From Epichloe hybrida (taxonomy: Eukaryota; Ascomycota; Sordariomycetes; Hypocreales; Clavicipitaceae): a DNA stretch of 64,000 bases. Below the pieces are notes generated by a model. That model worked only from the letters and a program-made list of their open reading frames with translations. It was not told the origin of the DNA and searched no databases. Made by a program: the position numbers and the translations under genes. The stretch covers positions 62,001 through 126,000 of the forward strand of contig JAFEKR010000011.1 in assembly GCA_019022495.1 (NCBI GenBank). The letters are read 5' to 3'. Of this stretch, positions 23,462-34,921 are shown piece by piece. The first letter of the stretch is position 1. Each line of letters starts with the position of its first letter.

Positions 23462-24140
23462 TCACACGTCGTCTTTTTCCATGTCGTTTTCCGACTCTGA
23501 GCCTTGGTCCACAACATCCATAACATCCACAACATTCAACATGGGCTCCTCTGGCTGTAACCGTAGCGACGTGTTTCGAGACGCGGCATCAGCATGTTGC
23601 TTCGCGGCCAGAATCAGCTGTCTCGCCTGGCGAATAGCTTCTTCCTCTACTTTGCGAATCGTGCCGCTCACACGAACAACGCGAAAGATGCACGCGCGTC
23701 CGTCCTTGACAGGAATATGATCCATGCACGTCAAAGCCGACCACAGCATCTGATAGTGAGCTCTTGGACATCTCAGAATAAAAGTTGACGTTGCCAGTGA
23801 CAGGTATTTCACTGTACCCCAAGACAGAACGTGTGAGTAGAGCAGATGTAGGCCTCATGTCAAAGGAAGAGGGCAAGAGGGAAAAAAAAAAAAAAAAACC
23901 TGGCAAGAGAGATGAAAGAGACGACATACCGGAAAGACTCCCTTCAAAGGCCCCCAGGCCATAGTCACCGAACAGCAAGCCAACTTCGGCCTTGATGCCT
24001 TTCAAAAGCGCCTGCGGCGTCAACCTCTCCACCGTAGGCTGATGCTGAGAGATGAAGTCGGGAATGTCGGCGGCAGATGTACTCGTATCTGGCGGGTAAA
24101 TAATGTTGACGAGCAAATAACGCTCCTTTATGCGCACCAT
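23462..24140 (-). CDS. POP5: Ribonuclease P/MRP protein subunit POP5
   Basis: Two exons: 24140-23930 and 23811-23462, coding for 186 residues, close to yeast Pop5 length. The N-terminus MVRIKERYLLVNIIYPP is the family signature, and the second exon continues with FILRCPRAHYQMLWSALTCM and a basic RVVRVSGTIRKVEEEAIR segment. A C-terminal Gln/Glu/Asp-rich tail is extra. Pop5 is a core protein of the RNase P and RNase MRP ribonucleoproteins, which mature tRNA 5' ends and pre-rRNA. The intron (23812-23929) contains T17 on the sense strand. Confidence 0.93.
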
Positions 24141-24445
24141 CTCAGCGCCTTTTATGAGTTTAGTGTGATGGATTTGATGTTGGCGCGTCGAGTGTGAAAC
24201 CCGGCCGTTTTGCGAAAATATAAGAAAATAAAAAGGATGAAAGAAGTTAAGGTGGGGAAGGAGGAAGGGGGGGGGGGCCGCTGGTACTGGGCGGCGCAGC
24301 TTCGCCTTGGACCAACTTCCTCCACCTAATTGCATCACATATAATTCGATTTGTCTTGCAAGTTGCTTGAAATCAAATTAGCGTTGCTGGTTTTTTTTTC
24401 TTGTTTTTTTTCTTCCCCCCCTCCCCCCCACGAGTCATCCATAGA
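24141..24445. promoter_or_regulatory. Shared divergent promoter POP5 / cnxE (305 bp)
   Basis: This is the shortest head-to-head spacer of the window. The cnxE side carries a strong T then C run (about 24391-24430) immediately upstream of the ATG. The POP5 side has a C9 run at 24270-24278 (as G on the plus strand). Confidence 0.55.
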
Positions 24446-26637
24446 ATGGAATCAATGGATCAGTCTTTCACTGCGGCGGTACTGATCGTCTCGACTACGG
24501 CCGCCAAAGATGCCGCCACTGATTCATCGGCGTCTGTTCTGCGGAAGGTCTTCGCAGAGGATGGAGGGGATCAATGGAAAGTTGTGGCTGAGAGCATAGT
24601 AACAGATGAGGTGCTCGCGATTCAAAGACAGGTTATGCAGTGGGCAGATGGCCCGGAAGCGCCCAATTTGATCATCACGACTGGTGGGACGGGATTCGCC
24701 ATCTCAGACGGTACGCCAGAGGCAAGTCTTTTGTTTCTCCGCTGGTCATCTAAGCTTACACGCACAACGAATGATACACGTGATGAATCATTCAACTGAC
24801 GTCTTGTTGAGAAAGGCCATCATTCCGCTCCTTCACAAACAAGCCCCGGGACTGGTACACGCCATGTTGTCCACGTCGCTGGCCGTCACGCCATGTAGGT
24901 CGTTCGTCCGTCTCGCCGGGCCCAAGGAAAGAAACCGAGACACTGATGCTGAAGGCCAAAAAAAAAGTCGCCATGATGTCTCGTCCAGCAGCCGGCGTGA
25001 GACACAAGTCTCTCATTGTCACTCTCCCGGGATCACCCAAGGGCGCCAAGGAGAATCTCCAAGCCATCGTCAGAACCCTCCCACATGCCTGCCTCCAGGC
25101 CTCTGGGGCGAACTCACGAGCGCTACATGCCGGCGGCGTTGAGAAGCTGGAATCTGACGCGGGTATCAGCGGCCCCAAAGGTCAACACACGACGGGGACG
25201 ACGCACAGCCATCATCACCACCATCACCACCATCACCACCACGACGGGCATGGCCACGGCAACCTCGTCAGGCACACGAACCCCAACACTAAAGCGCTGT
25301 CCAGTGACCCTTCCCTCGGGACAGCCCGTCGACACCGCGAATCGCCCTATCCAATGCTGTCTGTGGCCGATGCTCTGTCCCTCATATCAGAACACACGCC
25401 CTCTCCAGAGACGTACACCCGCCCCGTCGACGAAACCATCATCAACTCCGTCCTGGCAGAAGACGTGACGGCACAAGAAGACGTCCCCGCGTTCCGCGCC
25501 AGCATCGTAGATGGCTACGCAGTAGTTGTCCCCAAAGACGGCACCATGAAGGGAGTCTTCCCCGTCACGGCCGTATCGCACGCCGCACCAGGCCACGTCC
25601 AGCCCCTCAAGGAGGGCGAAGTCGCTCGAATCACCACCGGTGCGCCCCTGCCCCCCGGCGCCACCTCCGTCATCATGGTGGAGGACACCATACTCAAAAC
25701 CACGACGGACGACGGCAAAGAAGAGAAGGAGGTCGAAATGCAAGCAGAAGGCGTCAAGGAGGGCGAGAACATCCGCCAGATAGGCAGCGACATTGCCCGA
25801 GGCAGCGTGATCCTGAGGAGGGGGGAGCGAATCTCGGGCGTGGGCGGCGAGATCGGCCTCCTCGCCGCGGCGGGCGTGTCCGAGGTCAGAGTGTACCGCC
25901 GGCCCGTCATCGGGGTCCTGTCAACGGGGGACGAAATCATCGAGCACAATCGATCGGGACCCCTGCGGCCAGGCGAGGTCAGGGACACGAACAGAATCAT
26001 GCTCATCTCAGCGGCAAAGGAACGGGGCTACGAGGTCCTTGATCTGGGAATCGCCAAGGACAGATCCGGCTCGCTGGAGGAGACGCTCCGGAACGGCCTG
26101 CGGCGGGCCGACGTGCTCGTCACCACGGGCGGCGTGTCCATGGGCGAGCTGGACCTCCTGAAACCGACGATTGAGAGGGCCCTCGGGGGAACCATCCACT
26201 TTGGCCGAGTGGCCATGAAGCCCGGCAAGCCTACGACGTTTGCGACCGTCCCTGTCAAGGACAATGGCGGGAAGCGCGTGTCGAGGGTGGTTTTCTCGCT
26301 GCCGGGGAACCCGGCCTCTGCGCTCGTCACCTTCCACCTGTTTGTGTTGCCGTCACTGCACAAGCAATCTGGTGTGTCGCCGGTGGGATTGCCCAAGGTA
26401 CCAGTTGTGCTGGGACATGAATTCCCCATGGATCCTCGACCAGAGTACCATCGTGCTGTGGTGACTGTGGGAAGTGATGGAGTGTTGATGGCGAGCAGCA
26501 CTGGAGGGCAGCGAAGCTCCAAGGTAGGTAGTCTGCGCGCCGCGAATGCGTTGATCTGTATGCCTAGCGGCAAGGGGAAGCTGGATAAGGGGTCCAAGGT
26601 AGATGCTTTGTTGATGAGTGCCGTGATGAGCGGCTGA
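24446..26637 (+). CDS. cnxE: Gephyrin-type molybdenum cofactor biosynthesis protein (MogA-MoeA fusion)
   Basis: Three exons: 24446-24721, 24816-24894, 24968-26637, coding for 674 residues. The N-terminal MogA-like (adenylyltransferase) domain shows LIITTGGTGF, HKQAPGLVHAM and LPGSPKGAKENL. A His-rich linker (His11 plus DGHGHGN) near residues 195-215 joins it to the MoeA-like (molybdate insertion) domain with ASIVDGYAV, TTGAPLPPGA, STGDEI, TTGGVSMGELDLL, MKPGKPTTFA and LPGNPASALVTF. The pair catalyses the last two steps of Moco synthesis, needed for nitrate reductase and similar enzymes. Intron 1 (24722-24815) has a GC donor (GAG|GCAAGT) and an AAAG acceptor. No GT donor keeps the frame between GTPE and AIIPLLHKQ. 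An alternative start is the second Met at 24455. Confidence 0.95.
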
Positions 26638-27119
26638 GTGTACATGTAGATCATGGCAGTGGAAATGAATATGAGACGTACGGAATACCTCGGGTTTCGA
26701 GGAATTCCAACACCCAAGTGGTGCATACTCGACAAATGATTACTATGCCCGTAGATGAAAATGGTTGGGTGTCCTGGATGCTAAAAGCTCAGATTCCCAC
26801 CAAAGCATATCTATAATAGATCTCACCCGCTATCTGATTGATGTACAGTTTCGAGTCTCAGGGGATAGTGTCACAGCCATTGCATGAAGAGAAAAAGAAA
26901 AAGAACTAAGAACATGCCCGTACAACTCGGTCTTCCAAACGCCTGACCAATAATACAATGCTATTTTGGTACCATGCACAAGCGGATTCATTTCCATCCA
27001 GGTGGCAATTTTCGCAAGCCAGCAAACAGATTTCATTACGAGGCCTCCTTTTTCTTTGTGCCCCTACACGGATTCGAATTTCATTGTCGTTGTCCGATCT
27101 TCATATCTAGCCTGTCCAT
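26638..27119. other. Tail-to-tail intergenic region, cnxE / VMA16
   Basis: Expected to hold both 3' UTRs. It contains one motif copy TACGGAATAC at 26679-26688. Nothing else is seen. Confidence 0.55.
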
Positions 27120-27998
27120 CTAGCTCGTTGCTCCGAAAGCAGGTGCCTTGCCCGAAACCAAAAGGCCAATGATAAGACCAAACAAGCCTAGAACGGAGCT
27201 AAAGATCTCAATGACCAGAATCTTGACGAATCTAAAAACAGCCATAGTCAGTCAGCAGGCATGTTCACAAAAAACTGTGTTAAAAAAAACAAGGAAGCAA
27301 CTGTTCCACGCACAATGACGGATCAGCCGCATCGGCCAACGCTGCGCCAGAGCCATTGATGCCAACAGCAACGCCGCAGATTAGATTGCACAATCCCACC
27401 GTCAGGCCCGACCAAAAAAGCGCAAAGCCGGTATAGTATGCCTCCGGCGACGAGGCTAGCTCTGCGCTCGTCCTGTCGACCTTGGAAGAGAAGACAATGG
27501 CCATGATGACGCCGTAAATGGCAACGACTTCGCAGAATATGATGGAGATCAAGTTCTTGGTTCGAATCCGGGGAGCCTTTACGCCGGCGCCGAGAATGGA
27601 CGATCCGGTAATGAAGATGCCCCTGTTTTTTGGGGGAGGGGGGGGGGTTTTCAAAAGCGGACGATTAGACAAGACGCTCAAACTGCAATGGCTGCGGCGG
27701 GTGAGAAATGACATACCATGCTGCGCCGACGACGGACAGACCAATGCACAGCGCGATGCCCAGATCGGCCCAAGCATAGGGAGATACGGACTCGAGGAAA
27801 GCTCCGACGTTGAAATCTTCGCCATTGCCCGTGAACAGCATATCTGTATAGTTGTGTAGTGAAAGGAATCATCAGCTGAACATTCCTCCAAGCAATCCGA
27901 TAGCACAAGACAAAATACATAGCCAACGGGGACGTACAAGCTCCCACCAGGGTGAGGAACGACGTGACGCTGCCAACGCCATACGAATAATAGCCCAT
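27120..27998 (-). CDS. vma16: V-type H+-ATPase proteolipid subunit c''
   Basis: Four exons: 27998-27938, 27843-27717, 27622-27314, 27231-27120, coding for 202 residues. The protein is almost all membrane: [20 protein letters not shown], then [40 protein letters not shown] (carrying the proton-binding Glu), [20 protein letters not shown], and the last exon [39 protein letters not shown] is the typical c'' inter-helix loop. It forms part of the rotating proteolipid ring that moves protons into vacuoles. All splice junctions are phase-consistent. Intron 2 contains a C-rich run (G-rich on the plus strand near 27638-27648). Confidence 0.93.
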
Positions 27999-28475
27999 GA
28001 TGACGACTGAGACTCTTTATCGTGAACCGACGACGGAGTGAGAGATGCAGCCGGAATGGCGTCCAAGTCGAGACTATCTGATCTGCAGGGGACGACGCGA
28101 GAGATGGGATGAGTTGTCGGATCGAGTCGTGCCGTGTCGTTGCGTTTCGGTTGTGGCTGCAAGCTTTGAATCCAGAGGGTCGAAATGAAGCTCGCTCCCT
28201 CTCCCTTCCCTGTTTCCGCGACCAGCTGCTGCCCGCGCTCCACTTCCACCAGAAACTTGCCTGAGATTGCACAAAAAAAGTCGACGGGGGGGGGGGGCAC
28301 AGCCAACTCGTCAACAACGTCACATGACGGAGGCCGTGGCGGCTGCACGCAAACCCGTGCGTGAGAGCCATCCAACACAAACCTCGCAAAACAAGTTGCG
28401 CCGCTGCACATCAACCCCGATATACACGAAACCCGTCAGCAGAGCACAGGGTATACCTCTGGAATATAACAAGCC
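27999..28475. promoter_or_regulatory. Shared divergent promoter VMA16 / TFIIA gamma (477 bp)
   Basis: Head-to-head spacer. It contains a G9 run at 28288-28296 and no clear TATA box. Nothing else is seen. Confidence 0.5.
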
Positions 28476-29034
28476 ATGGCTTCCGGAGCCCAGTCGTTCT
28501 ACGAGCTCTACCGTCGAAGCAGGTAGGCGCTTCCCCGCACCCAGAAGGCCAAGCCCAACAACTGGATGGAACTGAACCACCGGAAAAGAAACTAAAAAGC
28601 CTGGAACAATGCACAGCATCGGGCTCGCCCTGACAGATACCCTCGACGACCTGATCAGCGAAGAGCGCATCAATCCCCAGCTCGCCATGAAGATTCTCGG
28701 CAACTTCGACCAGGCCATCACCGAGTCGCTGCAGAAGAATGTCAAGAGTCGGCTGCAGTTCAAGGTTGGTGCCAATTTGCTGCCGTGGAAAAGAAGCCAC
28801 CCAAGACATGTGTGAATTATATATATGCTGACGCCACGGGGTTTTCTTCTTCTTTTTCCTCCCGCGCCCTTTTTTTTCCAGGGAAGTCTTGACACGTACC
28901 GGTTCTGCGACGAAGTATGGACTTTTTTGATCAAGAATGTGACGTTCAAGATGGACAATGGCAGCCAGACTGTGCAGGCGGATAAGGTCAAGATTGTTAG
29001 TTGCAATGCCAAGAAGCCTGGAGAGGGAGCGTGA
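28476..29034 (+). CDS. TOA2: Transcription initiation factor IIA small subunit (gamma)
   Basis: Three exons: 28476-28522, 28617-28764, 28882-29034, coding for 115 residues, the normal TFIIA-gamma size. The protein reads [38 protein letters not shown] (the helical four-helix-bundle half), then [20 protein letters not shown] (the beta-barrel half). It joins TFIIA alpha/beta to stabilise TBP on the TATA box. Intron 2 has a G|GTTGGT donor, weaker than the others, but frame and family leave no alternative. Confidence 0.95.
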
Positions 29035-29551
29035 ATGAAATGTTCCCCATGTTTTTGACTAGATTGATGATGATGTGCTTGCGACGCACACATGCATTTG
29101 GGCGGCGTTCCGGGGGGGGGCTTGCTGACACGCATTGGAGTTTGGGCGTATGAATCGTAGAATACTAATGCCAAAAAACTTTGGGCTTTGATTGAAACTG
29201 CTCCGTCTTGTTCTCCACACGACGGTATTTATCGTGCTCTCCTGTGAAGAAGACGCAGGTGTTGTCGTCAATGCGTGCGTGAGTGAGTTTTGACGACGGA
29301 GCTTGTTCTGGTGTCGGTCCGCCTGTGGACCGACATCCGGAACCAGGGACGGACGGACCAAAACCACAATTCAGCCTTTTTTTTTTTTTCAAAAAAAAAA
29401 ACCACCAAACCTCGTACCTCGCAAGAACATGTCCCGTCCTTCTTGTTCCAATCTGGACCGTCAACTCTTTCCCGATTCCCGACCGGAAAAGTAAAAAAAA
29501 GCCATGGTCCGCCAACGCCACGCCAGACAACACTCGACGACCAAACCCAGC
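29035..29551. other. Intergenic, TFIIA 3' side and TMEM42-like 5' side
   Basis: Both neighbours are on the plus strand. It contains a T/A homopolymer pair (T12 then A10 at about 29379-29402) that could form a hairpin, and a G9 run at 29112-29120. No gene is seen. Confidence 0.5.
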
Positions 29552-30381
29552 ATGACGCAACCTCTCCCGCCGCCGCAAGCCGTGTCCGGCACCCGCACGC
29601 AATGGATCATGTATGCCATCGCGAGCGGTGCCTGCGCCGCCTTCAACGGCGTCTTCGCCAAGCTGTAAGGCTTTGCTTTGCCTGGCCCTGGCCCTGGCCC
29701 CTCTCCCACTTGCACTTCTTTCACTAAAAAAAAAAAAATACTAAACCGGCCGGCAGAACCACTACAACCCTCACATCCACGCTCTCTACCTCCATGGCGC
29801 GCCTCCTCCGCCTAACAGCCTACGAAAACGTCGTCGAAATCATAATCCGCGGGGTACACACTCCCAGATCCCCCCGAACAGTAACCACCTCCCCTCTCCT
29901 TCCACTAACAGCACCCAGATCTTCTTCGCCCTCAACCTGACCTTCAACGGCATCGTGAGTCTTGGCCTGCCCGTATATACCTCCCTCCGCGGGTAGTCTG
30001 GCTAACTAACCCCGCTGCTAGATGTGGACGCTCTTCACAAGGGCCCTCGCAAAGGGAACGTCCACTACGCAGGTGTCCATTGTCAACACGTCGACCAACT
30101 TCGTGCTCACCGCGCTGCTGGGCCTCTTCATCTTTGCGGAGGCCCTGCCGCCGCTTTGGTGGGCCGGTGCATCGCTTTTGGTGATTGGGAATGTGGTTGT
30201 TGGGAGGAAGGATGAGAAGGGGGATGGGGCTGGTCTTGGCGAGGGGGTTCATCACCATGATGATGCGCGGGGGGGGAGGGATGAGAGTGAGGTTGGTCCG
30301 TTGTTGAAGGCTGCTGGGGAGGATGAGGATGAGGATGTGGCTGATTTGGGGGATTTATCGGGCGTGGGGGGGACGAGCTGA
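29552..30381 (+). CDS. TMEM42-like (EamA/DMT superfamily) membrane protein
   Basis: Four exons: 29552-29664, 29757-29853, 29919-29954, 30022-30381, coding for 201 residues; the third exon is only 36 nt. An in-frame ATG at 29504 would add 16 residues. It shows half of a drug/metabolite-transporter fold: WIMYAIASGACAAFNGVFAKL, IFFALNLTFNGIMWTLFTRAL, VSIVNTSTNFVLTALLGLFIF and PLWWAGASLLVIGNVVVG, four hydrophobic helices. This matches the small eukaryotic TMEM42 group, whose substrate is not known. The C-terminus is charged (His/Asp/Glu-rich) and probably cytosolic. Confidence 0.85.
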
Positions 30382-30558
30382 TGGTTTTTTTTCTTTTCTT
30401 TTTTCTTGGTCAATACAATGTGCTTGTTATAGACTTTATAGAGGGTACTGTCTGGAGTTGTTTAGGGGGGGGGGTTTCCCTCTTGGTTTTTGCAAATGTA
30501 TATTCATGGTGTATTTACAGTGCTGCCACGACGGGCGAAAATTAGCTGATAATTTTCC

Positions 30559-33429
30559 TCATCTTCTGCTTTCCAACTCGACCCCTTCGTCGCCAACATC
30601 CTCGTCTCCATCCAAGATTGGTCCCGCGTGGCCGCCCCGTACTCTTTCCTCATCGCCGCTCAGTCGGATGCGGCCCCCGGACATGCTGGTGATACGCCCG
30701 CTGACCCAGTTGCCCGCCTTGCGAAGCACGTCCCAGAGCTGTTGCTGGCCCTCGTGGATGCCATGGTCATCCTTGGGGTTCTCGGCAGCTTCCACCTGGA
30801 ACTGGTACTTGAGACAATCCTTCACGGTGACCAGGCCGGTGAGTTTCCCGTGGTACTCAATCAGGATGACGCGGGGCCCAATCTTGCGGAAGAGTTCCAT
30901 GACCGTCTCGAGAGGCAGTCCGGGGTGTGCCGTCACGGGCGTGGCGTCAATGTAGGGGCTGAAATCGAGCGACGTCCATGTCGTCGACTCCGCGTTGACC
31001 GCGTTGACCGTGACGGGTGTTGTGTGAGGCGTGAGCGTCCAAGGGGGCGGCGCGAAGACGCACTTGGCGTTCGGGCTGGCGGGCCTCTCGCGACGCAGAC
31101 GGTCCATGGCGTATCGAAGCTCGGTTTTGCCAATGTAGCCCACCAGGATCTTGGTGTTGAGGTCCTCCACTATGGGGAAACCCTGATACTTGTCCTCGGA
31201 CAGAAGCTGCTCGACTTCGGATAGTGCGAGTCCGTTGACGGGCAAGGACACGATCGAGGTGCGCATGACGTGCGATACGGGGACGCCAAAGTTGTGCTCT
31301 TCCTTGTTGTCGAGGAACGGAAAGCCGTTGAACCAAATCATTCGGTCGGCGATGCCGCCCTTGCCAAAGAATTGGCTCACGGCCTTGGTGACGCCGACGA
31401 CAATCATGGTCGGCAGGATGTAGGTGAGCGCGCCAGTGAGCTCAAACATGATGACCACGACGGACACGGTGAGATGCATGATGCCGCTGAGTGCGGCGGC
31501 CGCGCCGAGGAAGGCGTAGGTTCCCGGCGTGATGCACGGCTCGTCGGGTTTGCATGCCGAGAAGAAGATGCTCTTGGGGTTGGCTTCGTGTATCGCCTGG
31601 ACCACGATGCCAACCGTGCGCCCAAACGACGCTCCGATGGCCATGGACGGCACAAAGATGCCGGCGGGCACCTTGCACCCGTACGAGATGATGACGAGCA
31701 AGATGCGCACAAGTGTGGCAATGGACAAGGAAACCATGTTCCAGAACCGTTTGTCCGTGTCGCAAAGACCGTGATAGTCTTCTGCTCCCTCGCACTCGAG
31801 GAACAGGATCTCCATGCTCTCCGTCATGTCGATGCGCAGAAAGGCATTGGGGTAGCAGATGATGGCTGTTCCAGCCGCCAACAGCGTTGCCTCCAAAACG
31901 GCGTACCTGGTCAGATATTTCTTGCGGAACGCCTGCGCCCTCAAGTTCCACTTGATGACAAAGGCGCCGTAAAGACCACCAAACATGCCAATGACGATGT
32001 AGAACAGGATCTCGAAGAAGTGCCAGTCCCGGTCATATCTGACCTGGAACATGACCAGCTGGCCGGTGCGGAAGGGATTCATGGCCGCCAGCACCGCCGT
32101 GGCCACCAAGGCACAGAAATAGCTTCGCCACATGGTCTTGAGCGGGAAATGATTCGACATTTCCTCCAACGAGAAGAGCACGCCCCCGATGGGACTGCCA
32201 AATGCCACGGCCACACCTGCCGCGGCGCAGGCGCTCAGGATCTCCCTCGTTTTCGACGCGTTTCTTCGATACTTGGTGAAGAGCCGAGAAATGACGTTGC
32301 CGGTGCAGACGGCATAATGCACGCTGGGCCCCTCCTTGCCGACGGACAGTCCAGACGCAATGGCCAAAGGAAGGCAGACAGACTTGATGGCGAGGGTCCA
32401 GAAGCCAAGGAAGCCCTTGACGACGAAACCTGCGATGATGCATTTGATCTCGGAGATGCCGGACCCTGCCGCATATGGAGCAAAGGACCTGACCAGCGAG
32501 GCTGATACGAAGGCGAAGCATGTCTGAATACAACAAACGATGACGGGTCAGTCAGCATGGGGCCACGGTTCCCCTTTGCGGGAAAAAAAAGGGAGGGCAG
32601 GGAGGCATGGGGGCAGACAATGCCAAATTTGACCAGAGACGGACGTACCGCAAATAGCAAGTATAAAAAGTAATTGAGCGGCTCGAAACCCGTCCACCGA
32701 TGCCAATCCGCACAGCCTGGATGGAAGAAGAAGCCCTCGAATCAGTAGGCACTCCCCCTCCTTGTGCAGATCCAAACTCACCGTTGTCTTCTCCCCAGCA
32801 GCAAAACTTCTCATTCAGATAAAAGGCCGTAGTGCAGTACCCCAGCTTGGTATCAGAGAGCCATTCCGTAATGATGTTCAAGAGCGCCGCGTTCAAGCCA
32901 ATGGCAGCGCCAATGATGGTGACGACAATCCAGCCTTGCGCGGCGTCATACGAAGCCCAGAGTCGATATCGCCAGCCATTCTGTCCGCGCTCGAACAAGC
33001 CCGCCGCTCGTTTCTGCCTCGATTTGCGGCGTGCCTGTTCGCGGGAGGCATCTTGTACCCAATCTGTGACAAGGTTAGTTCGTGCCGCGCAACGGTCGTT
33101 GTTTTGCGAGTTCCGGGGAGAGTGTCGCCGCCATCGTCCGTCAGGCCAAAAGCAAGTACCTATTGTTGTAAAGTCCTGTGAGGCAAAAGGCGATTAGCAA
33201 TCGTGCGTCATCCGCGACCAAGGGGTCAGGTCAATTGGGTGTGCGGCGAGTCATGTACCTCGTATCTCTTGATTTCCGCAATCTCCTCCTCAATCTGGAC
33301 TTGGCCCGGGGGCGGGATGGCAGCTTCGCCCTGTTCGACGGTGGAAACGGCGAAGGACAGGCGAGAGGAGATGGATGACCGCCGGACTGCGCCCGGGTTC
33401 CGGCTGAAGGAAGTGGATTGCGCGCTCAT
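30559..33429 (-). CDS. ClC-family chloride channel or Cl-/H+ exchanger with CBS domains
   Basis: Five exons: 33429-33259, 33175-33160 (16 nt), 33063-32782, 32716-32649, 32523-30559, coding for 833 residues. ClC signatures are YAAGSGISEIK (GSGIPE-type), GKEGPSVHYA with the gating Glu, and the GIFVPSMAIGASFGRTVG ion-pathway helix. Two C-terminal CBS domains lie around VSHVMRTSIVSLPVNG and VTAHPGLPLETVMELFRKIG. Fungal members such as yeast Gef1 sit in Golgi/endosome/vacuole and support acidification, in keeping with (but not proven by) the V-ATPase and ZIP genes nearby. The N-terminus is hydrophilic, and the 16-nt exon encodes DFTTI plus one base. The coding exons are otherwise contiguous in frame. 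Confidence 0.93.
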
Positions 33430-33842
33430 GATATGGGCAGACGGGGCATGATGACGACGACGAATCGGTGGCGGTGGTGGTAAAGGCGAGAGCTGGGCCG
33501 TTGCCGTTGCGTTCAGCTTGCTTGGAATTTGATCCAAGATGGCGTTGACGTCGAGTTGACTGACGATGACTGTGCGGGTCAACAACAAAGCTTCAAGCTG
33601 GTCTCATCAACTCTGATCCCCCGGCCCCGGAGTGCATGTGAATGAATGAATCCCAAGCCACAAGTCATAGCCACAGCCACAGCCACAGCCAGCCAGCAAA
33701 GTCGCGTAAAGTGGCTGCTGCTGCTGCTGCTGCTCAACCTCAACTCCAAGAAACCCGCGCGTTGTCTCATCACCAACAACTCAACTCCTCGATCCACGCT
33801 CAGCCACGCCACCTCCTCTCCAAAATTAACAACCTCACCACA
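33430..33842. promoter_or_regulatory. Shared divergent promoter ClC / Dpb3-like (413 bp)
   Basis: Head-to-head spacer holding an (AGCCAC)n-type repeat at about 33667-33692 and a (GCT)5-like run at 33715-33735. No clear TATA box. Confidence 0.5.
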
Positions 33843-34629
33843 ATGCCCTACAACACCAGCGCAATCCCTCCCCGCAGGGAGCCCACCGGCCAAACACAAC
33901 TTCCCCGTAAGCCACCCCGAAACCCCGTTCCATTCCCTCATCGCTGAACAAACCCGCAAGTCTCACGCGTCAAGAAAATCATCAACCAAGATTCCGACGT
34001 CCACAAATGCTCCAACAATGCCGCATTCGTCATCACCCTCGCAGCCGTATGGTCCTTCTCATGCTCCCCCCCCCCCCCCGAACGGAAGCTGATGTCTCGC
34101 GGCGCAAACAGGAAATGTTCGTCCAGCACCTTGCCCAGGAAGCGAATAACCAAGCAAAGCTGGAGCGTAAACCGAGACGGAATATCCAGTACAAGGATGT
34201 CGGTATGTTCGTGGTCATTCTATTCCATTCCGTCTTCCATTTCACTCTATACTCTTATTTTTTTTTTCCAATCCCACCCAACCCACTAACACAAAACCAG
34301 CCAACGCCGTCTCCCACGATGACACCCTCGAGTTCCTAGAAGACGTGGTCCCCAGAACCATGCCGTTCAAGAAAATAAAGGCCTCCGCGCAAGCGACTCG
34401 AGCGCGGCTGCGCGGCGAAAAGGTCGCCGACGCGGTGCCGTCGATGCCCGCGCAAGACACGACGAACGGCATCGCCGACGGAAACGTCATTGTGAGTAGG
34501 GAGGGCGGGCTCTCTGCGTTCACGGTTCCGCTGAGGATAGAAGAGAGGGAGGATCCGAATGATCAGTTGGAATTTGAGATGAGGCAGGCGAGTGGGACGA
34601 GGGACGGGGATGTGCGCATGTCGGGGTAG
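33843..34629 (+). CDS. CBF/NF-Y-type histone-fold protein, probable DNA polymerase epsilon subunit Dpb3
   Basis: Four exons: 33843-33906, 33961-34046, 34112-34202, 34301-34629, coding for 189 residues. The histone fold is compact: LSRVKKIINQDSDV, CSNNAAFVITLAAEMFVQHL, RKPRRNIQYKDVANAVSHDD and TLEFLEDVVPRTMPFKK. This sequence type is shared by Dpb3, CHRAC-15-like and POLE4-like proteins. In ascomycetes with this C-terminal extension it is usually called Pol epsilon subunit C. The acidic tail (about 110-189) is disordered. Its partner would be a Dpb4/CHRAC-17-type protein not in this window. Family is sure, exact member probable. Confidence 0.85.
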
Positions 34630-34921
34630 TGTAGCTGTAGATTTCGCGGAAATGGGTAATGAATGGTTTAGTATGGCCAGTTGTGCCGTGAAATGACGAG
34701 AAAATGGGAACTTCTAAAGTGAATCCTTGTGGCAGGTCAAGTGTAATATGTTCTTTTCAAGACGATCGATGCCCTACTGTCCACGGTGAGACATAGAACG
34801 ACCCGTTACCCTACGGATCCCGGGCCCCCGTTGATATATTTTCATGGCAATTGCCGAGTAAAACAAGGAGGACTTTGGCAATGGGGAACCATCGAAAAAT
34901 GTCAAAAAGCAACATGATGAT

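Noticed and set aside
27550..27570. GGTTCGAATCC resembling a tRNA B box
   Set aside because: Lies inside the VMA16 coding exon and no A box or cloverleaf is found around it.
31270..32505. 411-codon plus-strand ORF opposite the ClC gene
   Set aside because: Antisense shadow of a strongly conserved ClC exon; Arg/His/Asp/Gly-rich translation is typical of such shadows.
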